This document shows, piece by piece, positions 1-6,139 of a stretch of DNA of 32,780 bases (the first letter of the stretch is position 1; each line of letters begins with the position of its first letter). The notes under the pieces are model-generated. The model saw only the letters and a list, made by a program, of their open reading frames with translations. It was not told the DNA's origin and made no database searches. This stretch comes from Alphaproteobacteria bacterium. Lineage in GTDB: Bacteria > Pseudomonadota > Alphaproteobacteria > JABAAW01. Location: contig JABACB010000012.1 of NCBI GenBank assembly GCA_014237925.1, positions 1-32,780 on the forward strand, given 5' to 3'. The translations under genes were made by a program, and so were the position numbers.

Positions 1-704
1 AGCCTCTGCCGCGCGCCCTCCGTCAGAGGAAGTTTGAAACCCAACATCTTTTCGCTCGCACACAACAATCGCTCCAACGCCGCTTCGTCCAATGCCTCCA
101 TCACAAAAACTCGACAGCGCGAGACCAACGCAGCACGCAACGCAAAACTCGGGTTCTCCGTCGTCGCTCCGATCAAAGTGATCAACCCGCTCTCGACGAC
201 GGGCAGAAAAGCCTCCTGCTGCGCACGAGAGAAATGGTGAATCTCATCGACGAAAAGAACAAAACCCTTGTCGCAATGCTCCGCGTCGTGACGCTCCGCG
301 TCGTGACGCTCCGCGTCGTGACGCTCCGCCTCGGCGCGCTGAAAGACGCGCCGCAACTCGGCGACCGAGCCGAACACCGCAGAAAGTGTTTCGAAAGGCG
401 CTTGCTGGTAGCGCGCGAGCAGCCTTGCAAGCGAAGTCTTTCCGCAACCCGGCGGTCCCCACAGAATCATCGAAGGCAAGGACGCTTGCTCGAACAGCAA
501 TCGTCCTAAGGGTGCGTCGGCGGATAGCAGGGCTTCTTGTCCCAGCAGCTGTTGAAACTCTTGCGGTCGCAGACGCTCGGCAAGGGGAGCACGAAGAGGG
601 GGACGAAGGGGAGCACGAAGAGGAGCACGAAGAGGGGCTTCAAGGGATTCTCCGAAAGAGTCCGCAAGGGAGTCTTGATGCGGAGCAGGAGGGCGAGCAT
701 GCAT
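1..704 (-). CDS. rarA: Replication-associated recombination protein A (AAA+ ATPase), 3' end beyond window
   Basis: RarA/MgsA is a clamp-loader-like AAA+ ATPase that acts at stalled replication forks. The 234 visible codons show the family N-terminus (LAERLRP, residues 41-47), Walker A GPPGCGKT (83-90), Walker B LFVDEIH (150-156) and the sensor segment GATTENPSF (179-187); the C-terminal lid and tetramerisation domains lie outside the window. The start is ATG at 704, just after an in-frame TGA, 20 nt downstream of the quinone oxidoreductase gene, so the two are probably cotranscribed. Two in-frame tandem arrays are present: five 12-bp units encoding an APLR-like repeat at residues 23-42, and three 15-bp units encoding AERHD at residues 126-140, inside the AAA+ domain between Walker A and Walker B. 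The identification is firm; the effect of the repeats on function is unknown. Confidence 0.95.
   Translation of the reverse strand, partial: MHARPPAPHQDSLADSFGESLEAPLRAPLRAPLRPPLRAPLAERLRPQEFQQLLGQEALLSADAPLGRLLFEQASLPSMILWGPPGCGKTSLARLLARYQQAPFETLSAVFGSVAELRRVFQRAEAERHDAERHDAERHDAEHCDKGFVLFVDEIHHFSRAQQEAFLPVVESGLITLIGATTENPSFALRAALVSRCRVFVMEALDEAALERLLCASEKMLGFKLPLTEGARQR
285..329. repeat. 15-bp tandem repeat x3 in rarA
   Basis: Three perfect copies of GTCGTGACGCTCCGC (285-299, 300-314, 315-329). On the minus strand they encode AERHD three times, in the AAA+ domain of RarA. Confidence 0.98.
579..638. repeat. 12-bp tandem repeat x5 in rarA
   Basis: Five 12-bp units on the minus strand, each coding for A/P-P-L-R/A, in the N-terminal linker just before the conserved LAERLRP motif of RarA. 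Units differ by only one to a few bases. Confidence 0.93.
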
Positions 705-724
705 CGGTCAAAGCACTCGGAGCA

Positions 725-1723
725 TCACGGCAGCAGGACGAGCGCGCCGCTAGTTTCGCGCGCCTCCAAGCGGCGATGGGCTTCGCCTGCTTCGGAGAGG
801 GGGAGGGTGTCTGCGACCTCGACCTTCAAGCCTGTTGCGAGCATGGCGAAAAGGCGCTCCGCCGAGAGCTCCAAGTCTTCGCGCGAGGCGACATAGGCGA
901 GCAGGCTAGGACGGGTGATGAACAGAGAGCCTTTCTGCGAGAGCAGCGCGAGATCGAACTTTTCGACCGCACCCGAAGCGTTGCCGAAGGAGACCATCGT
1001 GCCGCGCTCCTTGAGCGAATCGAGCGCAGCACGAAAGGTTGCCGCCCCTACAGAATCGTAGACGACCGCAACGCCTTCGCCATCGGTGATGGCGCGCACG
1101 CGTTCGGCGATGCTTTCGCTGCGGTAGAGAATGACCTCGTCGCAGCCGTGTTGTTTGGCGATCAACGCCTTCGAAGCACTGCCGACGCAGCCAATGACAA
1201 AGGCTCCCAGCCGTTTCAACCATTGCACAGCGAGCAACCCCACTCCCCCTGCGGCTGCCATCAGCAACACGCGCTCCCCGCGCTGAACGGGATAGGTGCG
1301 ACAGACCAAGTATTCTACTGTCATGCCGCGCAACAGGCAGGCGGCGGCGGTCGTGAAATCGAGGTCGTCGGGAAGCGAGACCAAACGCGCTGCCTTGACG
1401 ACGCGCCGCGAAGCGTAAGCTCCCACCCCCGCTGAGTTGTAGCCCACGCGCGCGCCCGCCTTGAGGGTGGAAACGGCGCTGCCCACCTCGACGACAACGC
1501 CCGCCGCCTCCAAGCCCAGTCCGCTCGGTAGCGTCAGCGGGTACAGACCTTCGCGGTGGTAGATGTCGATATAGTTCAGACCCACCGCTTTATGCTCGAC
1601 CAAAACCTCGTCCGACGCAAGCGATGCCAGCGCATGCTCTTCAAGGCGCATGACGGAAGCGTCGCCCGTTTTCTCGATGACGATGCGTCTCGCCGTTCTC
1701 GATGCTGACTTGGATGTAGACAT
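725..1723 (-). CDS. NADPH:quinone oxidoreductase, zinc-free MDR family
   Basis: A 332-residue medium-chain dehydrogenase/reductase of the zeta-crystallin/QorA type, expected to reduce quinones with NADPH in the cytosol. Visible motifs are the N-terminal GroES-like fold with VGLNYIDIYHREGLYP (about 48-63), GLGLEAAGVVVEVG (about 68-81) and the Rossmann dinucleotide motif AAAGGVGLLAVQWLK (about 155-169). The catalytic zinc cysteines of alcohol dehydrogenases are absent, which fits the quinone reductase branch. It starts at ATG 1723, 23 nt after the amgK stop, and is followed by rarA after 20 nt, suggesting one transcript. The exact substrate cannot be read from sequence. No tandem array was seen here, unlike both neighbours. 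Confidence 0.92.
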   Translation of the reverse strand: MSTSKSASRTARRIVIEKTGDASVMRLEEHALASLASDEVLVEHKAVGLNYIDIYHREGLYPLTLPSGLGLEAAGVVVEVGSAVSTLKAGARVGYNSAGVGAYASRRVVKAARLVSLPDDLDFTTAAACLLRGMTVEYLVCRTYPVQRGERVLLMAAAGGVGLLAVQWLKRLGAFVIGCVGSASKALIAKQHGCDEVILYRSESIAERVRAITDGEGVAVVYDSVGAATFRAALDSLKERGTMVSFGNASGAVEKFDLALLSQKGSLFITRPSLLAYVASREDLELSAERLFAMLATGLKVEVADTLPLSEAGEAHRRLEARETSGALVLLP

Positions 1724-1746
1724 GCTCGTCTTCTCGCTGGAGTTGC

Positions 1747-2946
1747 TTAGGGGAGATCGTCGGTACGATAGCCGAAAATCCCTTCCTTAAGAGCTTTTTG
1801 CAGCTGGTCGCCGTGACACGGCATGAAGCGCGAAAACCACGCAGAAAGCGGTTGCAGGACGGGAGCGGTGCTTTGTGCGTCCAGCGCAAGGCTGCGTTGC
1901 AGCAAGGCATAGACGCGCGGGATGTGGCACGAGAGCGCCGTTTTTTCATCGCGCAAGGCGAGGCGTGCGAAAGTACCAAGCACGCGCGCGTGGCGTTGTG
2001 CGCTCCATGCGCGATAGTGCTGCTGAAAATGTTGCTCCGAAAAGGTGTTCTCGGAAAGAATGCTCCGCGCTCCTTTCAGGTAGCCACGAAGCAGGTGTTG
2101 TTGCAGGGAGGGAGCGAGGTCGCGCCGCGCGTCTTCGAGCAACGAGACGAGGTCGTAGGCGGGCGAGCCAAGAACGGCATCTTGGAAGTCCAATAAACCA
2201 CAGCGTTGCAAACTACCATGTTGCAACTCGCAATGTTGTTGCTCGCAATGTTGTTGCTCCGATGGTGCGTGCGGCGTGTTGTCTTGGGCGGAAAGATCGA
2301 TAGGGAGGCGCATCAGGTTGTCGACATGGCAGTCGCGCAACACCAGCACTTCGGGCAGGGGGGGAAGGCTTGTCAGCAACTCGTGCCAGCAGGCTCTCCA
2401 GCTTGCGCTTGTATGTGCTGTTTGCGCCGCGTTCGGGGTTGCATCCAGCGCGGGGATGTAGAAGTCGGCGAACACGGTGCTTTCGTCGCACCAGTCGTCG
2501 ACGGAGAAGGCGGGCAGAAACCGCTGCTGTGCTTGCTCGCGCGTGCGCAGCAGGTGGAGCAGGACGGCGACGGCATCTTCGTAGAGGGGTTTGGGATCTG
2601 CGCCTTGTTCCAACAAATATGTAAAGCTTTCGGAGCCGAAGTCTTCGATCTCCATGAAGCCTTGCTCAAGGTCGGCGTGGAGAATGTGCGGCGCACGCAA
2701 GCCCAAGCTTTGTAGAAATGTGCCGACGGCTTGGAACTGGCGCGGCTTTTCTTTTTGCGGTGGAGCGTCCATCAACAAAGTTGGCGGCAACATAGGCTGC
2801 GATGTAGACGCGCCACTGCTTCTTCTCAGCAAGCGCGTGTAGCAACGGCTGGAGGCGTCGGCTTGGAGCGGGACGAGCGTTGAGTCTTGGTGTCCGTGTT
2901 GTTCTAGAAAATGTCGACGCGCTTGCTCACGCGGGCAAGCAGACAT
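1747..2946 (-). CDS. amgK: AmgK-like N-acetylmuramate/N-acetylglucosamine 1-kinase (APH fold)
   Basis: A 399-residue phosphotransferase of the aminoglycoside phosphotransferase fold (COG3178 type), which in characterised proteins phosphorylates the anomeric carbon of MurNAc/GlcNAc for cell-wall recycling. Family signatures are the N-terminal ADASSRCYTR, the LLMDAPP strand, the catalytic loop LRDCHVDNLM and the metal-binding LLDFQDAVLGSPAYDLVSLLEDARRD. In other alphaproteobacteria this gene often sits beside tsaE and murU; neither is next to it here. Three 15-bp units between the catalytic loop and the LLDFQDA motif add an EQQHC-type repeat (about residues 229-243). The ATG at 2946 is preceded by a 130-nt gap that contains a 14-bp noncoding array. 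It heads the amgK-qor-rarA set. MurNAc kinase activity is inferred from family only. Confidence 0.88.
   Translation of the reverse strand: MSACPREQARRHFLEQHGHQDSTLVPLQADASSRCYTRLLRRSSGASTSQPMLPPTLLMDAPPQKEKPRQFQAVGTFLQSLGLRAPHILHADLEQGFMEIEDFGSESFTYLLEQGADPKPLYEDAVAVLLHLLRTREQAQQRFLPAFSVDDWCDESTVFADFYIPALDATPNAAQTAHTSASWRACWHELLTSLPPLPEVLVLRDCHVDNLMRLPIDLSAQDNTPHAPSEQQHCEQQHCELQHGSLQRCGLLDFQDAVLGSPAYDLVSLLEDARRDLAPSLQQHLLRGYLKGARSILSENTFSEQHFQQHYRAWSAQRHARVLGTFARLALRDEKTALSCHIPRVYALLQRSLALDAQSTAPVLQPLSAWFSRFMPCHGDQLQKALKEGIFGYRTDDLP
2216..2260. repeat. 15-bp tandem repeat x3 in amgK
   Basis: Units 2216-2230, 2231-2245 (CAATGTTGTTGCTCG) and 2246-2260. They encode EQQHC, EQQHC and a diverged ELQHG in the loop after the catalytic DxxxxN motif. 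Confidence 0.95.
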
Positions 2947-3010
2947 CGTTAGGGCAGGCGCAGAGGCTTCAAGGTACGAGAGAAGGGTTTAGGTAGTTTA
3001 GGTAGCGAAT

Positions 3011-3090
3011 CAAGACGCACTTCTCAAGACACATTTCTCAAGACGTACTTCTCAAGACTCACTTCTCAAGATGCACTTCTCAAGACGCAC
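3011..3090. repeat. 14-bp noncoding tandem repeat, about 5.7 copies
   Basis: CAAGACGCACTTCT and close variants start at 3011, 3025, 3039, 3053, 3067 and 3081. The array begins inside the last codons of the small membrane protein gene, whose stop is made by the repeat itself, and fills the gap before amgK. Its period is not a multiple of three. Confidence 0.97.
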
Positions 3091-3382
3091 CTTTGCTCCG
3101 CGCGAAGCGTGCGACGAGCCAAACGGGTAGCAAGACGGCGACCAGCACCAGCAACACGATGAAGCCGAAGATGAGGGCTGTCGCTAGCAAGGCTGTGATG
3201 AAAAACAGCAACAGGTAGCCCAAGAGAGAATTTTTGAAAGGGTTTTTTTTGCCGCCTGCCCGTTGTCGTACGAAGAAAGCCGTTGCGCTCCGTTGCGGAT
3301 GACGCCGCGCGGCACCGCGCTTGTCGCGCGGGTTGTAGGGCTTGGCTTGCAGATGTTCGACGGGTTTTTTGGCGGAAGACAT
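3080..3382 (-). CDS. Small membrane protein of unknown function
   Basis: A 100-residue protein with a basic, hydrophilic first half (about 1-50, rich in K, R, P) and a strongly hydrophobic segment (about 53-90) that can form one long or two short membrane helices, ending in ARFARSKGAS. It lies 14 nt downstream of rpmB and is probably read from the rpmB promoter. No ribosome-binding site stands out before ATG 3382. The last codons and the TGA lie in the first unit of a 14-bp repeat array. I do not recognise a family. The hydrophobic half and its position argue that the gene is real. Confidence 0.7.
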   Translation of the reverse strand: MSSAKKPVEHLQAKPYNPRDKRGAARRHPQRSATAFFVRQRAGGKKNPFKNSLLGYLLLFFITALLATALIFGFIVLLVLVAVLLPVWLVARFARSKGAS

Positions 3383-3396
3383 AACGAAGACACAGT

Positions 3397-3753
3397 TTAG
3401 GGGGTAGGATTGCTCTGAGAGACGAGGGAGGAAGAGACGAGGGAGGAAGCGTCCTTGTCGCTCGGTTTGTTCTTGGCGAGGCTTTTGAGAACGGTGCGCT
3501 TGAGCTTTTTGGCTTGCTCGGCGAGCTTGGCGTTGCGGTAGCCGAGCAGAAATTCGTCGAGCCCTCCTTTCTTGTCGATCGTGCGTAGCGTCGAGGCGGC
3601 GATGCGCAGGCGGATGTGTCGTTGCAAGATGTTGCTGTAGAGGCGCGTCGATTGCAGGTTGGGCTCGAAGCTACGACGTGTTTTGTTGTGCGCGTGCGAG
3701 ACATTGTTGCCGCGCATGACACGTTTGCCGGTGAGGGAGCAGGCTTTCGACAT
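3397..3753 (-). CDS. rpmB: 50S ribosomal protein L28
   Basis: Begins with the L28 signature MSKACSLTGKRVMRGNNVSHAHNKTRR and continues with FEPNLQ and the RLRIAASTLRTIDKKGGLDEFLL core of this large-subunit protein. At 118 residues it is somewhat longer than most bacterial L28 proteins; the extra part is a Ser/Leu/Val-rich C-terminal tail containing two copies of a 15-bp unit. A strong promoter (TTGACT, 18-nt spacer, TACAAT) ends only 8 nt before the ATG, so the mRNA is predicted to be leaderless or nearly so. No Shine-Dalgarno sequence is visible, consistent with this. The small membrane protein gene follows 14 nt downstream. Confidence 0.97.
   Translation of the reverse strand: MSKACSLTGKRVMRGNNVSHAHNKTRRSFEPNLQSTRLYSNILQRHIRLRIAASTLRTIDKKGGLDEFLLGYRNAKLAEQAKKLKRTVLKSLAKNKPSDKDASSLVSSSLVSQSNPTP
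3420..3449. repeat. 15-bp tandem repeat x2 in rpmB
   Basis: AGACGAGGGAGGAAG twice in succession, encoding the SSLVS-type repeat of the extra C-terminal tail of L28. Confidence 0.95.
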
Positions 3754-3761
3754 GGTGAGCG

Positions 3762-3791
3762 ATTGTAACGCTTTCTTTTGTTTCGAGTCAA
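3762..3791 (-). promoter_or_regulatory. Sigma70-type promoter of rpmB
   Basis: On the minus strand, TTGACT (3786-3791), an 18-nt spacer, then TACAAT (3762-3767). The A of the rpmB ATG lies 9 nt after the -10 box, where transcription would be expected to start or just after it. Confidence 0.75.
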
Positions 3792-3807
3792 GCGTTGCAA
3801 AGCTGCT

Positions 3808-3828
3808 GCGCGAGGCAATCCCTCGCGC
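3808..3828 (-). terminator. Hairpin downstream of tadA
   Basis: Perfect 8-bp inverted repeat GCGCGAGG / CCTCGCGC around a 5-nt loop, 12 nt past the tadA stop and upstream of the rpmB promoter. There is no clear T tract, so it may be a weak terminator or an mRNA-end stabiliser. Confidence 0.5.
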
Positions 3829-3840
3829 GACCTTGGGTCG

Positions 3841-4458
3841 TTACGTGCGTAGAACGCCTTTTTGTCCCTGACAATCCCGTCTCTTGTTTGCAGGATGGGT
3901 TTGGTTCTTTCTTAGCTTTTGAAAGAAATCTTTCAAAATCTTCTGCGCCTGCGTCTCGCGGATTCCCCCATAAACCTCGATTCTGCCGCGCGCTTGCGCT
4001 TCTGCAAGCAAATTTGCCCCATGCTCGACGGCACCGCCCTTGGGATCGAAAGCGGCAAAAACAAGTTTCTGCAAGCGCGCGTGCAAAAACGCCGCCGCAC
4101 ACATGGCACAGGGCTCCAGCGTCACATAAAGGCTGCAACCCTCCAGCCAGCGCGCGCGTGTTTTGTCGTAGCCTTGCGTCCGTTGTTGCTGACGCAGGCT
4201 CTCGCGGATGGCGAGCAGCTCCGCGTGAGCCGTAGGATCTCGGTCGCGTTCGATGCGGTTTTGCTTGAGCGCGAGCACTCGCCCGCAGGCATCCGCGACC
4301 AGCGCGGCGACAGGCACTTCGCCCAGTGTCGCCGCCTCGCGTGCGCTCTCGATGGCGCGTGCCATGAAATCTTGTCGGCAAGCTTGATGGGAATTCTGCT
4401 GAAAATCCTGCTGGAATTTTGTCGGCAATGCCGCGGCGGTTGTCGCTGTCCGTCTCAT
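3841..4458 (-). CDS. tadA: tRNA-specific adenosine deaminase TadA
   Basis: A cytidine-deaminase-fold enzyme that converts the wobble adenosine of tRNA-Arg(ACG) to inosine. The zinc site is complete: HAELLAI carries the His and catalytic Glu, and LEPCAMCAAAF the two Cys ligands. EVPVAALV and the C-terminal FDPKGGA segment fit TadA. I chose ATG 4458 because it overlaps the rhomboid stop as ATGA and has AAGGA five bases upstream. This gives 205 residues, with an unusual Gln-rich N-terminal extension (QQDFQQNSHQ) made of loosely repeated 12-mers. An internal ATG at 4365 would give a typical 174-residue TadA but lacks a ribosome-binding site. Last gene of the operon. Confidence 0.94.
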   Translation of the reverse strand: MRRTATTAAALPTKFQQDFQQNSHQACRQDFMARAIESAREAATLGEVPVAALVADACGRVLALKQNRIERDRDPTAHAELLAIRESLRQQQRTQGYDKTRARWLEGCSLYVTLEPCAMCAAAFLHARLQKLVFAAFDPKGGAVEHGANLLAEAQARGRIEVYGGIRETQAQKILKDFFQKLRKNQTHPANKRRDCQGQKGVLRT

Positions 4459-5099
4459 CGTCCTTGTGGGAGGCAGAGGAGAAGGGTTGTGAAGGCGAGT
4501 CCTGTGAAGAATCCGCCGCAGTGTCCGATCCATGCGATTTTTTCGTCCATCACAAAAGGCGCGATCAATCCGACGAAGGCGTTGAAGAGCAGCCACAGCG
4601 CGATGAATCGCCATGCCCTTTTGCGCGTTGCAAAGGGTCCTGGAAGGCGCGCTCTGCCCTTGACGATCGGATAGGCGCACAGCGCGCCCATGAGTCCGGA
4701 CACGCCTCCTGACGCGCCGATGCGTTGCGCCTCGCTTTGTTTGTCGATGAGAAATTCTGCGAACGCTCCGCCCGCCGCCGCCGAGAGAAAGACGACAAGA
4801 AAGAGCGTCGCATGCAAGCGCTTGACGATGGGCATGCCGAAGGCGAGCAGGAAGCCCAAGTTGACGAACAGATGCGTCGGGTTTGCATGCAACAGCACGT
4901 GCAAAAAGAGCGCGGGGAAGCCTTGCCAGTGGTAGAGCTTGTTGGGAACGAAGGCGAAGTGGTGGAGGAAGAGCTGGCTCACCAGCGGATCGCCGTAGGA
5001 CACCATGCCGTAGCAGACGAGGATGAGCGAGCAAAGCCCCCATACGACGAGCACGGAGGGATCAGGCTCTCTTGCGCGGGGGGAACGAGGCAGCGTCAT
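4455..5099 (-). CDS. Rhomboid-family intramembrane serine protease
   Basis: A 214-residue polytopic membrane protein. The rhomboid signatures are present: HVLLHANPTHLFVNLGFL (histidines and Asn of the second core helix), GASGGVSGLMGAL with the nucleophilic Ser, and GHCGGFFTG with the catalytic His near the C-terminus. It should cleave transmembrane substrates within the inner membrane; the substrate is unknown. The start is ATG 5099, overlapping the ftsY stop as ATGA, and the gene overlaps tadA by ATGA at its own end, so translation is probably coupled. It is placed after ftsY, the SRP receptor gene, but no functional link is shown. Confidence 0.92.
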   Translation of the reverse strand: MTLPRSPRAREPDPSVLVVWGLCSLILVCYGMVSYGDPLVSQLFLHHFAFVPNKLYHWQGFPALFLHVLLHANPTHLFVNLGFLLAFGMPIVKRLHATLFLVVFLSAAAGGAFAEFLIDKQSEAQRIGASGGVSGLMGALCAYPIVKGRARLPGPFATRKRAWRFIALWLLFNAFVGLIAPFVMDEKIAWIGHCGGFFTGLAFTTLLLCLPQGR

Positions 5100-6139
5100 G
5101 CGGGAGCGGGGAGGAGGTTGATCAATCCTTCGGCGAAGTTTTGCGCGCGGAAGAGCTCGATATCTCGAAGCCCTTCTCCCGCCGTCAGGTATTGTACGGG
5201 GAGGGGTTTTTTCTCTCGTGCCAAAGCGACGAGCGCCCCTGCGCACGCGCTGCTGTCGAGTTTCGTCAGCAACAGCCTGCGAACAGGCACGACGGCGGCG
5301 AACTGCTTCACCTGCGAGCGCAGAGTCTGTCCCAATGTTGCATCCAGGACAAGCCAAAATTCGATGCGCGGCGGCTTGTCCTGCATCGCCGCCTGCTTGA
5401 GAAGGGCGCGCTCGATCTTGCCGAGCTGCTGCATCAAGTTCGCATCCGAGTGTTGTCTGCCCGCCGTATCGATCAGGAGAACGTCGTATCCTTCCTCCGT
5501 TGCATCCTCCGTTGCCTCCTCCGTTGCATCCTCTTCTGCCTTTCCTTGCGTCTTCTTTCGAGCTTGCGCGAGCGCGTGGAAGGCGAGCGCGGCGGGGTCC
5601 GAGTGGCGTTCGGCTGCGACAAGCTCTGCGCCTGAGCGCGTAGCCCAGTCCTGAAGCTGCTCGGTGGCGGCGGCGCGGAAGGTGTCGCCTGCTGCCAGCA
5701 AGACGTTCGCGCCCTGCGCTCGATAGCGCGCGGCGAGTTTTCCCGCCGCCGATGTTTTGCCGCAGCCGTTCAAGCCCAGCAACACGACGACCAGCAGCTC
5801 CTTCTCGCCCCCCTTCTCGCCCCCTTTCTTGTCTCCTTTCCCGTCTCCTTTCTTATCCCGTCGTTCGGAGAAGAGAGAGATTTCCTCGGCTTCGCAGGCG
5901 CGCATCTTTTTGGCGACGAGCTCTCGCAATGCCGTCTGCACCTCCTCCATGCTGTCAGGGTTGCGGAATCCCCTTGTCGCAAGCTCTGTGGCGAGCTCGG
6001 ACGCGCTCTCGTATCCCAAGTCGGCTTCCAGCAACGCCTCTTCGATCAGCTCGCGCGCGGCGGGCGAAAGACGCGTTCCTGCAACACGACGCACGAAGGC
6101 GTTTTGCAAACGTTGTGCACTCTTGTTTAGAGCGAGCAT
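5096..6139 (-). CDS. ftsY: Signal recognition particle receptor FtsY
   Basis: SRP GTPase that docks ribosome-SRP complexes at the inner membrane. Motifs: the N-domain helical bundle (1 to about 110), G1 GLNGCGKTSAAGKL, DTFRAAATEQL, DTAGRQ, the G4 box TKLDSSACAG and the closing GEGLRDIELF. At 347 residues it has no long acidic A domain in front of the N domain, as in many short FtsY proteins. ATG 6139 overlaps the mtaB end by 13 nt and has a weak GGAAGAG upstream. Two in-frame 12-bp arrays are present: a KGDKKGGEKGGEK linker between the N and G domains, and a Glu/Ala/Thr-rich loop just before YDVLLIDTAGR. Confidence 0.96.
   Translation of the reverse strand: MLALNKSAQRLQNAFVRRVAGTRLSPAARELIEEALLEADLGYESASELATELATRGFRNPDSMEEVQTALRELVAKKMRACEAEEISLFSERRDKKGDGKGDKKGGEKGGEKELLVVVLLGLNGCGKTSAAGKLAARYRAQGANVLLAAGDTFRAAATEQLQDWATRSGAELVAAERHSDPAALAFHALAQARKKTQGKAEEDATEEATEDATEEGYDVLLIDTAGRQHSDANLMQQLGKIERALLKQAAMQDKPPRIEFWLVLDATLGQTLRSQVKQFAAVVPVRRLLLTKLDSSACAGALVALAREKKPLPVQYLTAGEGLRDIELFRAQNFAEGLINLLPAPA
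5493..5540. repeat. 12-bp tandem repeat x4 in ftsY (G domain loop)
   Basis: TCCTCCGTTGCA-type units at 5493, 5505, 5517 and a diverged one at 5529. They encode an acidic EEDATEEATEDATEE loop directly before the DTAGR strand. Confidence 0.95.
5801..5860. repeat. 12-bp tandem repeat x5 in ftsY (N-G linker)
   Basis: CTTCTCGCCCCC twice (5801-5824), then three related TTTCTTGTCTCC-type units. They encode a Lys/Gly-rich linker just before the G1 strand. Confidence 0.9.

Noticed and set aside
386-1435. A 349-codon open frame on the plus strand
   Set aside because: It is antisense to rarA and the quinone oxidoreductase, both with clear motifs; its translation has no recognisable family and the frame is open because of GC-rich codon use.
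4459-5043. Upstream in-frame extension of tadA
   Set aside because: It overlaps the rhomboid gene in another frame; ATG 4458 has a ribosome-binding site and an ATGA overlap.
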